Below, piece after piece: positions 1 through 5,564 of a stretch of 5,643 bases of DNA. Under the pieces are notes generated by a model that ran no database searches, was not told where the DNA came from, and saw only the letters and a list, made by a program, of their open reading frames with translations. The position numbers were made by a program, and so were the translations under genes. Source of the DNA: G020353115 sp964389685 (lineage in GTDB: Bacteria; Bacteroidota; Bacteroidia; Bacteroidales; VadinHA17); NCBI GenBank assembly GCA_964389685.1, contig CAYMFM010000134.1, forward strand, positions 1 to 5,643, read 5' to 3'. How positions within the stretch are numbered: position 1 is the first letter of the stretch; every line of letters starts with the position of its first letter.

Positions 1-5
1 ATTGA

Positions 6-362
6 TTATTCTTTAATTCCGTCTGAATCAATATTATTCCAGACGAATGAAGGTAATTGAAATATTTTGGGAGCAGAGTTTATTAATTTTCTTTCAAGTT
101 CCATATTCGCATCGTGTTTTATCACAACATTACCTTTTATGTTGAGTTTTACAAAGGTTTTGTAGATAAACCATTTGTTGCCTTCAGGACACCGAATATA
201 ACATCCTCGATATCCAAGTATTGGAATTGTAGGCTGCTGTTCCAAACTTGGTTTAAGGGTTTCCCAAGTCCTTTCAACAAATCCAAGTGTCTCATCATCT
301 AAGCTCCATTCAGGATCAGGCCGACCTGAAAAAACCGATGCCCAAGCAATACATTTTCCCAT
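6..362 (-). CDS. Stand-alone FSGR/LGYRG-domain protein, 118 aa, function unknown
   Basis: I do not recognise a named family. The protein carries the two motifs that define the N-terminal domain of the 318-residue protein encoded just upstream. These are VFSGRPDPEW near residues 10-19 and PILGYRGCYI near residues 47-56, with a shared LKP at about 36-38. A weaker shared stretch lies after residue 70, where a beta-like segment (KGNVVIKHDA) leads to an ELERKL helix. No signal peptide or membrane segment is visible, so it is probably cytoplasmic. The start ATG lies only 9 nt after the stop of the upstream gene and has no SD, which suggests translational coupling. The stop is 5 nt from the window edge, so the gene is complete but its downstream context is not visible. 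Inference: it may bind or inhibit the upstream protein, as free propeptide-like domains do for cysteine peptidases. It could also be an ordinary tandem paralogue. Confidence 0.75.
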   Translation of the reverse strand: MGKCIAWASVFSGRPDPEWSLDDETLGFVERTWETLKPSLEQQPTIPILGYRGCYIRCPEGNKWFIYKTFVKLNIKGNVVIKHDANMELERKLINSAPKIFQLPSFVWNNIDSDGIKE

Positions 363-371
363 AAATACTTG

Positions 372-1328
372 CTACTTAATTTTTATATGACCATGCATTA
401 CAGTCATGAATGTACAAAATTCCGTATAGAGCCCCCTGTTCGCAGTTCTGGGATCTGAAATGGCATTTCCAGAATTATCCTGGTTTGTCACTTGAGTATG
501 CCCGGGTTTATGTGACCAATATCCATTTCTGCCTTTCCGGTACCAATGATAATCCCACCCTGGAGCGATAACTAAGGCTACTAAATGGCCTTGTGAAGGG
601 CATTTGTTGTTAGCGTTGGGGTTATCAATTAAATCATCGCTTATAGCTCCCATCTTAGCACTAATATTTGCACTTGGGACATTACAGGCAGAGAGGTCAT
701 TCCATATATTACCGGAAGCTCTTCCAGGTTGGGCAAAGGTATCAGTTCTGTAGTTTGAGGCATAATTATAACAATTGTTATTCCATTCTTTTATATCTCC
801 ATCGTTCCACGATGCAGGTTCATAAATTGGAGCACACCTGCATTTTCTACAACACCACCAATAACAGGGCCACCACCAACGGCATGGCCAATAGATTGAA
901 AGACGTCTTCTGAGTAGATCTACAATTTTAGGATCCAGCAGATATCTTAACTTCTTGAATTCTTCGATCTCTTTCAATACCATTTCAGAAAATTCCTTGT
1001 CTAGCTTTATTTTTCTTATTAAGCCTTCGCTACCACAGACAAATTCCTCAAAGGCATCTCCTGATGCTTTATGCGCCAGATCCTTTCCATAAAGTTCTCC
1101 GTGCACATAGCGAAAATGCTGAGGTAAATCCTTATCAATGGTATCGTATTGTTCGATTAATAAACCACGATAACCGAGAGTAGGTTCTGTTGGGAAAATC
1201 TCCTTTTTTTGATCTAGTCTCCCTGAAGGTTTTAATTGCTTCAAAGCTTCAACTGATTCATTTTCGGAGAGTTCAATAACAGGATTTTCTCTCCCGCTGA
1301 ATATGTCAATAGTGATTCTCAGTGCCAT
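372..1328 (-). CDS. FSGR/LGYRG-domain protein with a putative papain-like cysteine peptidase domain
   Basis: Three parts are visible in 318 residues. Residues 1-125 form the domain shared with the downstream 118-aa protein: IDIFSGRENP at 7-16, LKP at 32-34, PTLGYRGLLI at 49-58. Residues 147-165 form a patch with six Trp and six Cys (WPCRWWWPC, then YWWCCRKCRC). Residues 180-312 form a globular domain with NNNCYNYA (C186), TDTFAQPGRASG, HLVALVIAPGWDYHWYR (H261), WSHKPG (H273) and TNQDNSGNAISDP (N282/D284). The order Cys at a helix start, then His, then Asn/Asp is what papain- or NlpC-like cysteine peptidases use, but no family was confirmed. I recall similar NCYNYA...HWYR...WSHKPG proteins in other bacteria without a known function. 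There is no signal peptide. The ATG at 1328 starts directly on the conserved domain and has no SD. An alternative is a non-catalytic lectin-like or amidase fold. Confidence 0.85.
   Translation of the reverse strand: MALRITIDIFSGRENPVIELSENESVEALKQLKPSGRLDQKKEIFPTEPTLGYRGLLIEQYDTIDKDLPQHFRYVHGELYGKDLAHKASGDAFEEFVCGSEGLIRKIKLDKEFSEMVLKEIEEFKKLRYLLDPKIVDLLRRRLSIYWPCRWWWPCYWWCCRKCRCAPIYEPASWNDGDIKEWNNNCYNYASNYRTDTFAQPGRASGNIWNDLSACNVPSANISAKMGAISDDLIDNPNANNKCPSQGHLVALVIAPGWDYHWYRKGRNGYWSHKPGHTQVTNQDNSGNAISDPRTANRGLYTEFCTFMTVMHGHIKIK
834..890 (-). other. Trp/Cys-rich patch inside the 318-aa protein (residues 147-165)
   Basis: Nineteen codons encode six tryptophans and six cysteines with four basic residues, between two otherwise ordinary domains. 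At DNA level the stretch is rich in TGG/TGT/TGC triplets. Reading frame is continuous on both sides. The patch could be a metal-binding or disulfide-clamped linker. It could instead be a locally shifted frame with two compensating indels, because another frame here reads a Gly/Val-rich sequence without a stop. Confidence 0.6.
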
Positions 1329-1456
1329 GGCTTTCTATTTTTTTATTTAAGAATTTGGAATATTGGATGCATTAAGATCTTCAAAATTTATCATTCATAA
1401 TATCATTACTCTTCGCCACCGCTCCAGCCTCAAAGTTAATGAAAGCACTTTTAATA

Positions 1457-2245
1457 TTACGACCCAACATTGTCTACTAATTCAACTGGTCTCGATTTCT
1501 TCACCTGTAGGTTAAGCCTGAAATACAGTACAATTGCAGCGATCAACGCAATAATTGTGGCTGTCAGTTGATGTACTGTCAAGAGACCAAGGACAACCTG
1601 TTCATCACCCCGTAGGAAGTCGATTACGACACGGCCTACGTGATACAATACAAGGTAGTAGAGCATCAACGAACCTTCAAATGGTTTATTTTCACGTTGA
1701 CGCCACAACCAGACAAACAGCACAAAGCAGAAAATTCCCGTTATGATCTGGGTGGGATAACGATATGCCCAATTGTCGAGTGTATCAGGCAGATATATTC
1801 CCAAGAAACCGGTGGTTTTACGGCCATAACAGCAGCCGTTAAGAAAACAACCTATTCGCTGAATACTCTCGGTCATTGCAAGGATCGGTGCTACTATATC
1901 CAGAAGTCTCCAAACATTCCAGCGATTCAAGTATGAATACAGTGCGGCAAAGCCCAAAGCTCCAACGAAGCCCCCGAAGGCTGTCATGCCACTCCCAGTA
2001 GAAAATAAGTTTAAGTTGAGCATAGCAATATTACCTCTAAACCAGAAGAGCCAGCCATTTATTCTTGCGCCAATTAATGCACAGATCACGGTTCCGATAA
2101 GACAGATTATTAAACTTCCTCCCGGGTATCCTTTTTTTCTTGCTTCGTACCAAACCATAACTAGGCCGGTAACGATTGCCAAGCAAAGTACAATATCATA
2201 GGAACGAATCGTACAGGAACTAAACTCAAAAAGAACAGGATGCAT
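1457..2245 (-). CDS. lgt: Prolipoprotein diacylglyceryl transferase (Lgt family)
   Basis: Lgt moves the diacylglyceryl group of phosphatidylglycerol onto the lipobox cysteine of prolipoproteins in the inner membrane. At 262 residues it has the usual length and about seven hydrophobic segments. Family landmarks are in order: ALIGARINGW (57-65), GSGMTAFGGFVGAL (84-97), the signature QRIGCFLNGCCYGR (129-142, with R130 matching E. coli R143), YPTQIITG (163-170), and GSLMLYYLVLYHVGRVVIDFLRGD (191-214, with R205 matching E. coli R239). The position of E. coli H103 in the HGG motif is F90 here, and the N146 position is C133. The Cys variant is common outside Proteobacteria, while Phe is less usual. 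The gene begins 11 nt after the stop of a lipoprotein gene, with no clear SD, suggesting coupling. It may be a second, dedicated Lgt rather than the housekeeping copy. That cannot be told from this window. Confidence 0.93.
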   Translation of the reverse strand: MHPVLFEFSSCTIRSYDIVLCLAIVTGLVMVWYEARKKGYPGGSLIICLIGTVICALIGARINGWLFWFRGNIAMLNLNLFSTGSGMTAFGGFVGALGFAALYSYLNRWNVWRLLDIVAPILAMTESIQRIGCFLNGCCYGRKTTGFLGIYLPDTLDNWAYRYPTQIITGIFCFVLFVWLWRQRENKPFEGSLMLYYLVLYHVGRVVIDFLRGDEQVVLGLLTVHQLTATIIALIAAIVLYFRLNLQVKKSRPVELVDNVGS

Positions 2246-2256
2246 AAGACTTATTC

Positions 2257-2658
2257 TTATTCTTCAAAATTTGTAAATGTTGAAATAACTATTTGTTTAG
2301 CCTTTCCATAATCAGGAATGGAATTTTTAGCAGGTTTGAAAAACCAAACCTGAATCTGGTCTTTTAGTTTTAACTTATCAGGACCTGAGGGGTGATATGT
2401 TTCCCCTTCCAGTTTAAAGAACATAGTATTGTTTGTTACCTTTATTAAACATCTGTGAACCAGCTTGTCTGCATGTGACTCAGCTGATATTGTATGAATA
2501 CCACTCCTGTTCTGATGTAATTTGATATGAGTAACATAACCCGTAAAATCAGCAGGAGTGGTAATCCTGTTGCTGTCGGCTTTGCATCCGCTGGTAATCA
2601 TAGCCTGTGTAACCAAAACAAAACATATTCCAATAACTATAATTCTTTTAGAAAACAT
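2257..2658 (-). CDS. Small lipoprotein, DUF3221-like
   Basis: The N-terminus has the build of a lipoprotein signal: basic SKR at 3-5, a hydrophobic core at 6-20, then ITSGC with C25 as the probable lipidated residue. The -3 position is Thr rather than the usual Leu, so the lipobox is off-consensus. Lys at +2 does not suggest inner-membrane retention by the E. coli rule. The mature part (about 109 residues) resembles DUF3221-type domains: FTGYVTHIKL (38-47), SAESHAD (58-64), LIKVTNNTMFF (71-81), LKLKDQIQVWFF (97-108), and a C-terminal GKAKQIVI (118-125). This suggests a small beta-barrel of OB-fold type, but that is recall rather than a search. The gene sits 58 nt after the neprosin-family gene and 11 nt before lgt. 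An AAGGA lies 20 nt from the start, too far for a normal SD. The function is unknown. Its position makes a link to the exported peptidase or to Lgt plausible. Confidence 0.8.
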   Translation of the reverse strand: MFSKRIIVIGICFVLVTQAMITSGCKADSNRITTPADFTGYVTHIKLHQNRSGIHTISAESHADKLVHRCLIKVTNNTMFFKLEGETYHPSGPDKLKLKDQIQVWFFKPAKNSIPDYGKAKQIVISTFTNFEE

Positions 2659-2716
2659 TTTATCAGAAAACTAATTTCAGTCCTTTTTCATAATGAAATA
2701 TGCTGATACCTTATTA

Positions 2717-4027
2717 TTACTTGCAATAAGTATTATAACCCGATCCACCAAAGTAAAAATAGACCCCCCACGAACTCGATGATTCGTAAAGATGGATGTC
2801 GTAGCACATATCGCTGGTGTATGAAACATTCAGTCCTGTTGCATTTTGATAAAAGTTTGAAACATCTACATATTTAATATTTCTTTGATAAGCGGCATAA
2901 CCATAACCTTCGTATGGCCAGTGTCCGCTTCCCATATCGGTACGGGTATGGCGGTTATTGGGACGGGTGTTTACAATTTCACCACCATAATCGATTCTAT
3001 CGGCCTGATTACGCAATCCGTTGGCATCGAACCGGTTGCGTGGCCAATATCCTACCCAGGTGTTACCGTACCGAAGCCACCAATGCCCGTTTGTTCCGTC
3101 TTTATACAATAAAATTTTAATTGTATATTGCGATCCGCCTAATGAACTATAATTTGTAAATCCTCCTCCAATATATACTGTATTATTCACCTGTACAAAA
3201 GCACCGGTAGTGAGGTTATAACCACCCCCGCTTCCGTAGTTATCAGGAGTAAAATAAATAAACAGATGAGAACGCCAGTCTCCATATAAATCTTTATATA
3301 CCTGCCACCCCGCTTCAACTGTTTCCAGGTTACTACCAGAACCCCGCACGACCCAAATCTGCGAGAGACTAAACTCATTAGATTTCTCAACATAAGGGCT
3401 CCAAAGGTTGAGAACCGATTCGGCGCCCAAGTTTGCCACACTGCGTGCAGCATGAGCATATTCATGTCCGGCAGACGAACCTCCTCCACCTCCGCAAGGC
3501 GGGTATATATAACCATGACCTTTCCTGAAAAAATCTTCGAGTGTTTCGAACCTTGTTAATGTTTCCATTGTCAAACGACGCACTGGTATTGCGCCTTTTG
3601 GACATGAATCTCCGGTTATCATAAACAGCATATCCGGTGTTTCAATTTCTGCAGGTTGTACAATAGAATCTCCTTTTATAAACTCCTGCCAGGTCTTCGG
3701 GGCAAACTGAATTTCATTTCGCTCAATTTTGTTCATACGTACACCAGGTTGAGTGTAAAGATCGATGCAGTCGATAAATTCGCCTGACGAACCAATTATA
3801 GTTTTTACTACTTTTTGGCCTTTTTGGTATTCCGCCAGGTAGTTTTCCATTCGAGCCCTCTCTTCGGGACTTTTCACTCGTTCGACTGCAAAAGCTGTGT
3901 CGTTGGGTTCTGTGTTGTCGTAATCAACTTGTTTTTGTTGTGGTTGTCTTACAGATATAACAATATTAATTGCTACTAATAGTATCAGAGAAATCACAAC
4001 AATTAAAAGGAATCTTTGTGTTTTCAT
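2717..4027 (-). CDS. Neprosin-family glutamic endopeptidase, exported, with activation domain
   Basis: Neprosins are glutamic peptidases, best known from pitcher plants, that cut after proline. This 436-residue protein has the full family layout. Residues 6-26 are a signal anchor or signal peptide without a lipobox. Residues 75-175 match the neprosin activation domain (FIDCIDLYTQPG at 84-95, SCPKGAIPVRR at 141-151). The catalytic domain starts near GHEYAHA (187-193) and includes LWSPYVEKSNEFSLSQIWV (208-226), TVEAGW (236-241), LYGDWRSHLFIYFTPD (247-262), WWLRYGNTWVGYWP (316-329), DYGGEIVN (346-353) and GSGHWPYEGYG (366-376). E238 and E350 match the catalytic pair (E188/E297 in Nepenthes neprosin), 112 residues apart against 109. 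C408 and C435 in the terminal CYD...FGGSGYNTYC region could form a disulfide. The ATG at 4027 opens the signal segment and has no SD. It lies 17 nt after a nuclease remnant, which marks a probable recombination junction. Confidence 0.93.
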   Translation of the reverse strand: MKTQRFLLIVVISLILLVAINIVISVRQPQQKQVDYDNTEPNDTAFAVERVKSPEERARMENYLAEYQKGQKVVKTIIGSSGEFIDCIDLYTQPGVRMNKIERNEIQFAPKTWQEFIKGDSIVQPAEIETPDMLFMITGDSCPKGAIPVRRLTMETLTRFETLEDFFRKGHGYIYPPCGGGGGSSAGHEYAHAARSVANLGAESVLNLWSPYVEKSNEFSLSQIWVVRGSGSNLETVEAGWQVYKDLYGDWRSHLFIYFTPDNYGSGGGYNLTTGAFVQVNNTVYIGGGFTNYSSLGGSQYTIKILLYKDGTNGHWWLRYGNTWVGYWPRNRFDANGLRNQADRIDYGGEIVNTRPNNRHTRTDMGSGHWPYEGYGYAAYQRNIKYVDVSNFYQNATGLNVSYTSDMCYDIHLYESSSSWGVYFYFGGSGYNTYCK

Positions 4028-4044
4028 AATGTTGGTATTTAGGT

Positions 4045-4344
4045 TTAACGATAAGTTCCTGCTGAAACAATTGGATGTTTGCTAAGTATAGCAAGATCAA
4101 TCCTTCTGGGATCATGATTAAACCGTTCAAGAATTTCCATACTTTCCACTTCTTGTAAACATATAATGTCAGCCTTAATTTATATAATAGCTTTCGCTGT
4201 AAGCCGTTTAGGGTCATCATTATATATGGAGAAAGCTAAGTCATTTATAAAGAATCCACTAGAGTCAGTTGGTTCATAATTTTCTTTGAACCGATACCTC
4301 TCAAAAAAGTTTTCAACATTAAATGTTGCTATTCTTACTCCCAT
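4045..4344 (-). pseudogene. Remnant of an endonuclease/exonuclease/phosphatase (EEP) family gene
   Basis: One frame from ATG at 4344 reads MGVRIATFNVENFFERYRF, the typical EEP N-terminus with its catalytic Asn (N9). It continues with INDLAFSIYNDDPKRLTAKAII and meets an in-frame TAA at 4182-4180 (codon 55). The same frame then continues KADIICLQEVES, the metal-binding Glu motif (E65), EILERFN, and DPRRIDLAILSKHPI, before stopping at 4047-4045. In relatives the segment between ERFN and the DPRRID motif is longer by roughly twenty residues, so an internal deletion is likely. The C-terminal half, with the His and Asp motifs, is missing. Full proteins of this kind are usually well over 200 residues, and this is 99 codons. 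The gene is therefore broken in three ways and is probably non-functional. It lies directly upstream of the neprosin-family start, so transcription of the cluster may begin inside or before it. Confidence 0.8.
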
Positions 4345-4420
4345 GATTTTAGGTTTTAGGTTAGTAGATTAAAAAACAATATTGGTTCTACTTATTAATT
4401 CCAAAAACAAGCAAAAGGTT

Positions 4421-4454
4421 ACCCCTATTTTGAAGGATTTTGACGAATAGAGGT
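4421..4454 (-). terminator. Possible weak hairpin/terminator
   Basis: Arms 4421-4429 and 4446-4454 form nine pairs around a 16-nt loop. On the minus strand one pair is a G-U wobble, and on the plus strand it is a C-A mismatch, so minus-strand RNA folds better. It is followed on that strand by ACCTTTTGC and then a TTGTTTTTGG run. It could end a transcript coming from the right before the nuclease remnant. The loop is long and the T-tract interrupted, so confidence is low. Confidence 0.25.
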
Positions 4455-4511
4455 TAATTTATAACCAATTTAAATAACTGAGAATCCTATTTGTGAGCTA
4501 CAATGCTAATT

Positions 4512-4691
4512 CCGGTGTTACTGAGCACCCTTACAGGTTTATTGTGTGCAGTTCGTTTATAGTAAATTGTATCTACCGTTCTGTATTGATAATGTGATAG
4601 ATATGTTGCGATTACAGATGTTCACCTTGGTCCAGAAAGGGGTGCTCAATTTACCCCGGTTTGAGGTGCTTACTTGCATCGGTTTTTCCAA
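4512..4691. mobile_element. Possible internally deleted insertion-sequence relic
   Basis: The segment runs from a TGTTACTGAGCACCC end (4516) to the outer unit of the repeats, ending TTTTTCCA (4690). CTAATT occurs directly on both sides (4506-4511 and 4692-4697) and could be a target duplication. No transposase fragment is readable in the roughly 90 nt between the ends. A six-base AT-rich match can easily be chance, so the borders are tentative. Confidence 0.25.
4619..4690. repeat. Three imperfect 24-nt direct repeats, IS21-like transposon end
   Basis: Units start at 4619 (TGTTCACC), 4643 (TGCTCAAT) and 4667 (TGCTTACT), exactly 24 nt apart, each followed by a C/G-rich core (GGTCC, CCCCGG, ATCGG). 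An inverted copy of the core, TGAGCACCC, occurs at 4522-4530 and matches GGGTGCTCA at 4640-4648 perfectly. Repeated short sites of this kind, with CCGG cores and a terminal CA, are found at the ends of IS21-family elements as transposase binding sites. No istA or istB coding sequence is present, so this would be a relic. The family name rests on recall of the pattern. Confidence 0.4.
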
Positions 4692-4969
4692 CTAATTATA
4701 TACTTTAAAAGGGAACCTAATTTTATTATGATGTTTAACTTCCAAATAGAAGGGGCAATTTAAATATACTAAGTAAGGTAAAAAAACGTCCCTTTGTTTG
4801 TTTCCTGTTACAGGGGAGGTTGGTATTTTGAATTATTTAGAGGAGTATTGTTTGGTCAATCGAAAAAACGGATTACAATTATTTTTTATTCCCCGCCCAA
4901 AAGAGAAAAAATGAGGAGAACTTGGGAGTTGAAATTAGATCATACTTTATTAATGTCAGATTTTAAAAA

Positions 4970-4984
4970 ACAATTTCGACCCGA
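4970..4984. repeat. Left copy of a 15-bp inverted repeat flanking the membrane-protein gene
   Basis: The sequence ACAATTTCGACCCGA is an exact reverse complement of 5502-5516. Similarity continues outward with TTTTAA on both sides, with one gap. It lies 78 nt beyond the stop of the 137-aa gene. Confidence 0.7.
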
Positions 4985-4988
4985 ATTT

Positions 4989-5007
4989 TTGATTGTATTA
5001 CAATCAA
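4989..5007. repeat. 19-bp perfect palindrome
   Basis: TTGATTGTA and TACAATCAA are arms of nine around a single central T. It lies 55 nt beyond the stop of the 137-aa gene. It could be a protein-binding site or a weak hairpin with an eight-pair stem. No T-tract follows directly on the minus strand, so a terminator role is doubtful. Confidence 0.45.
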
Positions 5008-5062
5008 GTTGAACAATGATTTGAAATGCAAATTAATACTCAACAAGCAAAAATCGACTACA

Positions 5063-5476
5063 TCATTCCGTACCAGGATACAATATATCTTTAGCCTGTT
5101 GCCTGCTCCACCATAGGAGCCCAGAAAGAACCAATACAACAATTGCTGGCAAAGCTGTGAACCATACGTTCGCTCCTTCTTCAATTGTAATCCATGCCCA
5201 TACTAATGCAATACCAGCTAGAAGGCAGCCTAAAGCTATTGTTGTTACAAAGATACCCTGGTTTTTTGGCTTAAGATATACAAGGATTCCTCCAATTCCA
5301 AGGGCAATTAAAATCCCACCAGACCAACGAAGCCAACCATGATATACTGGTTCTCCACCTGACATATTCACTAAAGTATCAGGCGTAAAGAAATACCCTA
5401 AACCATAGACTATACAAACAATGGCGTAGATTATCAAAACAACTTTTAAAAATCCAGAATTATTATTTTCTGCCAT
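5063..5476 (-). CDS. Small four-helix membrane protein, function unknown
   Basis: The 137-residue protein has four predicted membrane segments at about 9-30, 48-68, 74-97 and 104-123. A short polar N-terminus and a C-terminal tail (SRQQAKD) flank them. Between helices 1 and 2 is FFTPDTLVNMSGGEPVYHGWLRWSGG (29-54). The pattern 'helix, F.PDTL, G, R..GG.L.ALGIG' is one I associate with small uncharacterised 4-TM families such as DUF4345-like proteins. I cannot assign one. There are no catalytic motifs. The start is fixed by AAGGAGGG six nt upstream of ATG. This gene stands apart from the peptidase cluster: over 700 nt of debris separates them, its SD is unlike the others, and an inverted repeat brackets it. 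It may belong to a different, perhaps transferred, segment. An intrinsic-terminator-like hairpin lies upstream, so it probably has its own promoter. Confidence 0.85.
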   Translation of the reverse strand: MAENNNSGFLKVVLIIYAIVCIVYGLGYFFTPDTLVNMSGGEPVYHGWLRWSGGILIALGIGGILVYLKPKNQGIFVTTIALGCLLAGIALVWAWITIEEGANVWFTALPAIVVLVLSGLLWWSRQQAKDILYPGTE

Positions 5477-5482
5477 AAGTTA

Positions 5483-5490
5483 CCCTCCTT
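5483..5490 (-). promoter_or_regulatory. Strong Shine-Dalgarno of the 137-aa membrane-protein gene
   Basis: AAGGAGGG on the minus strand, spaced six nt from ATG at 5476, matches the 16S rRNA tail closely. No other gene in the window has a recognisable SD at normal spacing. Confidence 0.85.
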
Positions 5491-5501
5491 ATTTAAGTTT
5501 A

Positions 5502-5516
5502 TCGGGTCGAAATTGT
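5502..5516. repeat. Right copy of the 15-bp inverted repeat
   Basis: TCGGGTCGAAATTGT is the exact reverse complement of 4970-4984. It lies in the leader of the 137-aa gene, 11 nt upstream of its SD. It therefore sits where a regulatory site or a 5'-UTR element would act. Confidence 0.7.
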
Positions 5517-5564
5517 AGTTAAAATTTGTTAGGTATGAAGCTTATTATCTTTTACAGAATTTAC

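Larger units (their letters stand above)
4345..5062. other. Gene-poor spacer, about 0.7 kb, with transposon-like and palindromic debris
   Basis: I see no convincing coding region on either strand. It holds an imperfect hairpin (4421-4454), three 24-nt-period repeats (4619-4690) that resemble a transposon end, the left copy of an inverted repeat (4970-4984) and a 19-bp palindrome (4989-5007). The longest open frame on the plus strand (4794-5012) opens on TTG, has no SD and resembles nothing I know. Together with the nuclease remnant at 4344-4045, the stretch looks like a decayed junction between two separate gene blocks. Confidence 0.6.

Noticed and set aside
114..302. Plus-strand frame opposite the 118-aa gene
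   Set aside because: It is antisense to a gene supported by motif sharing with its neighbour, and has no motif of its own.
1381..1470. 29-codon minus-strand frame (MLGRNIKSAF...) overlapping the end of lgt
   Set aside because: The sequence looks protein-like and overlaps the lgt stop, as coupled genes do. It has no SD, no recognisable relative and is too short to support.
1555..2201. Several plus-strand frames opposite lgt
   Set aside because: They mirror codon structure of the strongly supported lgt gene, with no SD or recognisable products.
3452..3466. HEYAH at residues 188-192 of the neprosin-family protein matches the HExxH zinc-peptidase pattern
   Set aside because: HEYA is a usual family motif at the start of the neprosin catalytic domain, and the rest of the protein fits glutamic peptidases. 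The second His is probably coincidental.
3187..3516. 109-codon minus-strand frame inside the neprosin-family gene
   Set aside because: It is a shifted frame over the conserved catalytic region, with no domain or start signal.
3966..4220. 84-codon minus-strand frame overlapping the neprosin-family start
   Set aside because: It is out of frame with both the EEP remnant and the peptidase, and the EEP motifs are read in the other frame.
4794..5012. 72-codon open frame on the plus strand in the spacer
   Set aside because: It starts on TTG, lacks an SD, resembles no family I know and runs over the inverted repeat and palindrome.
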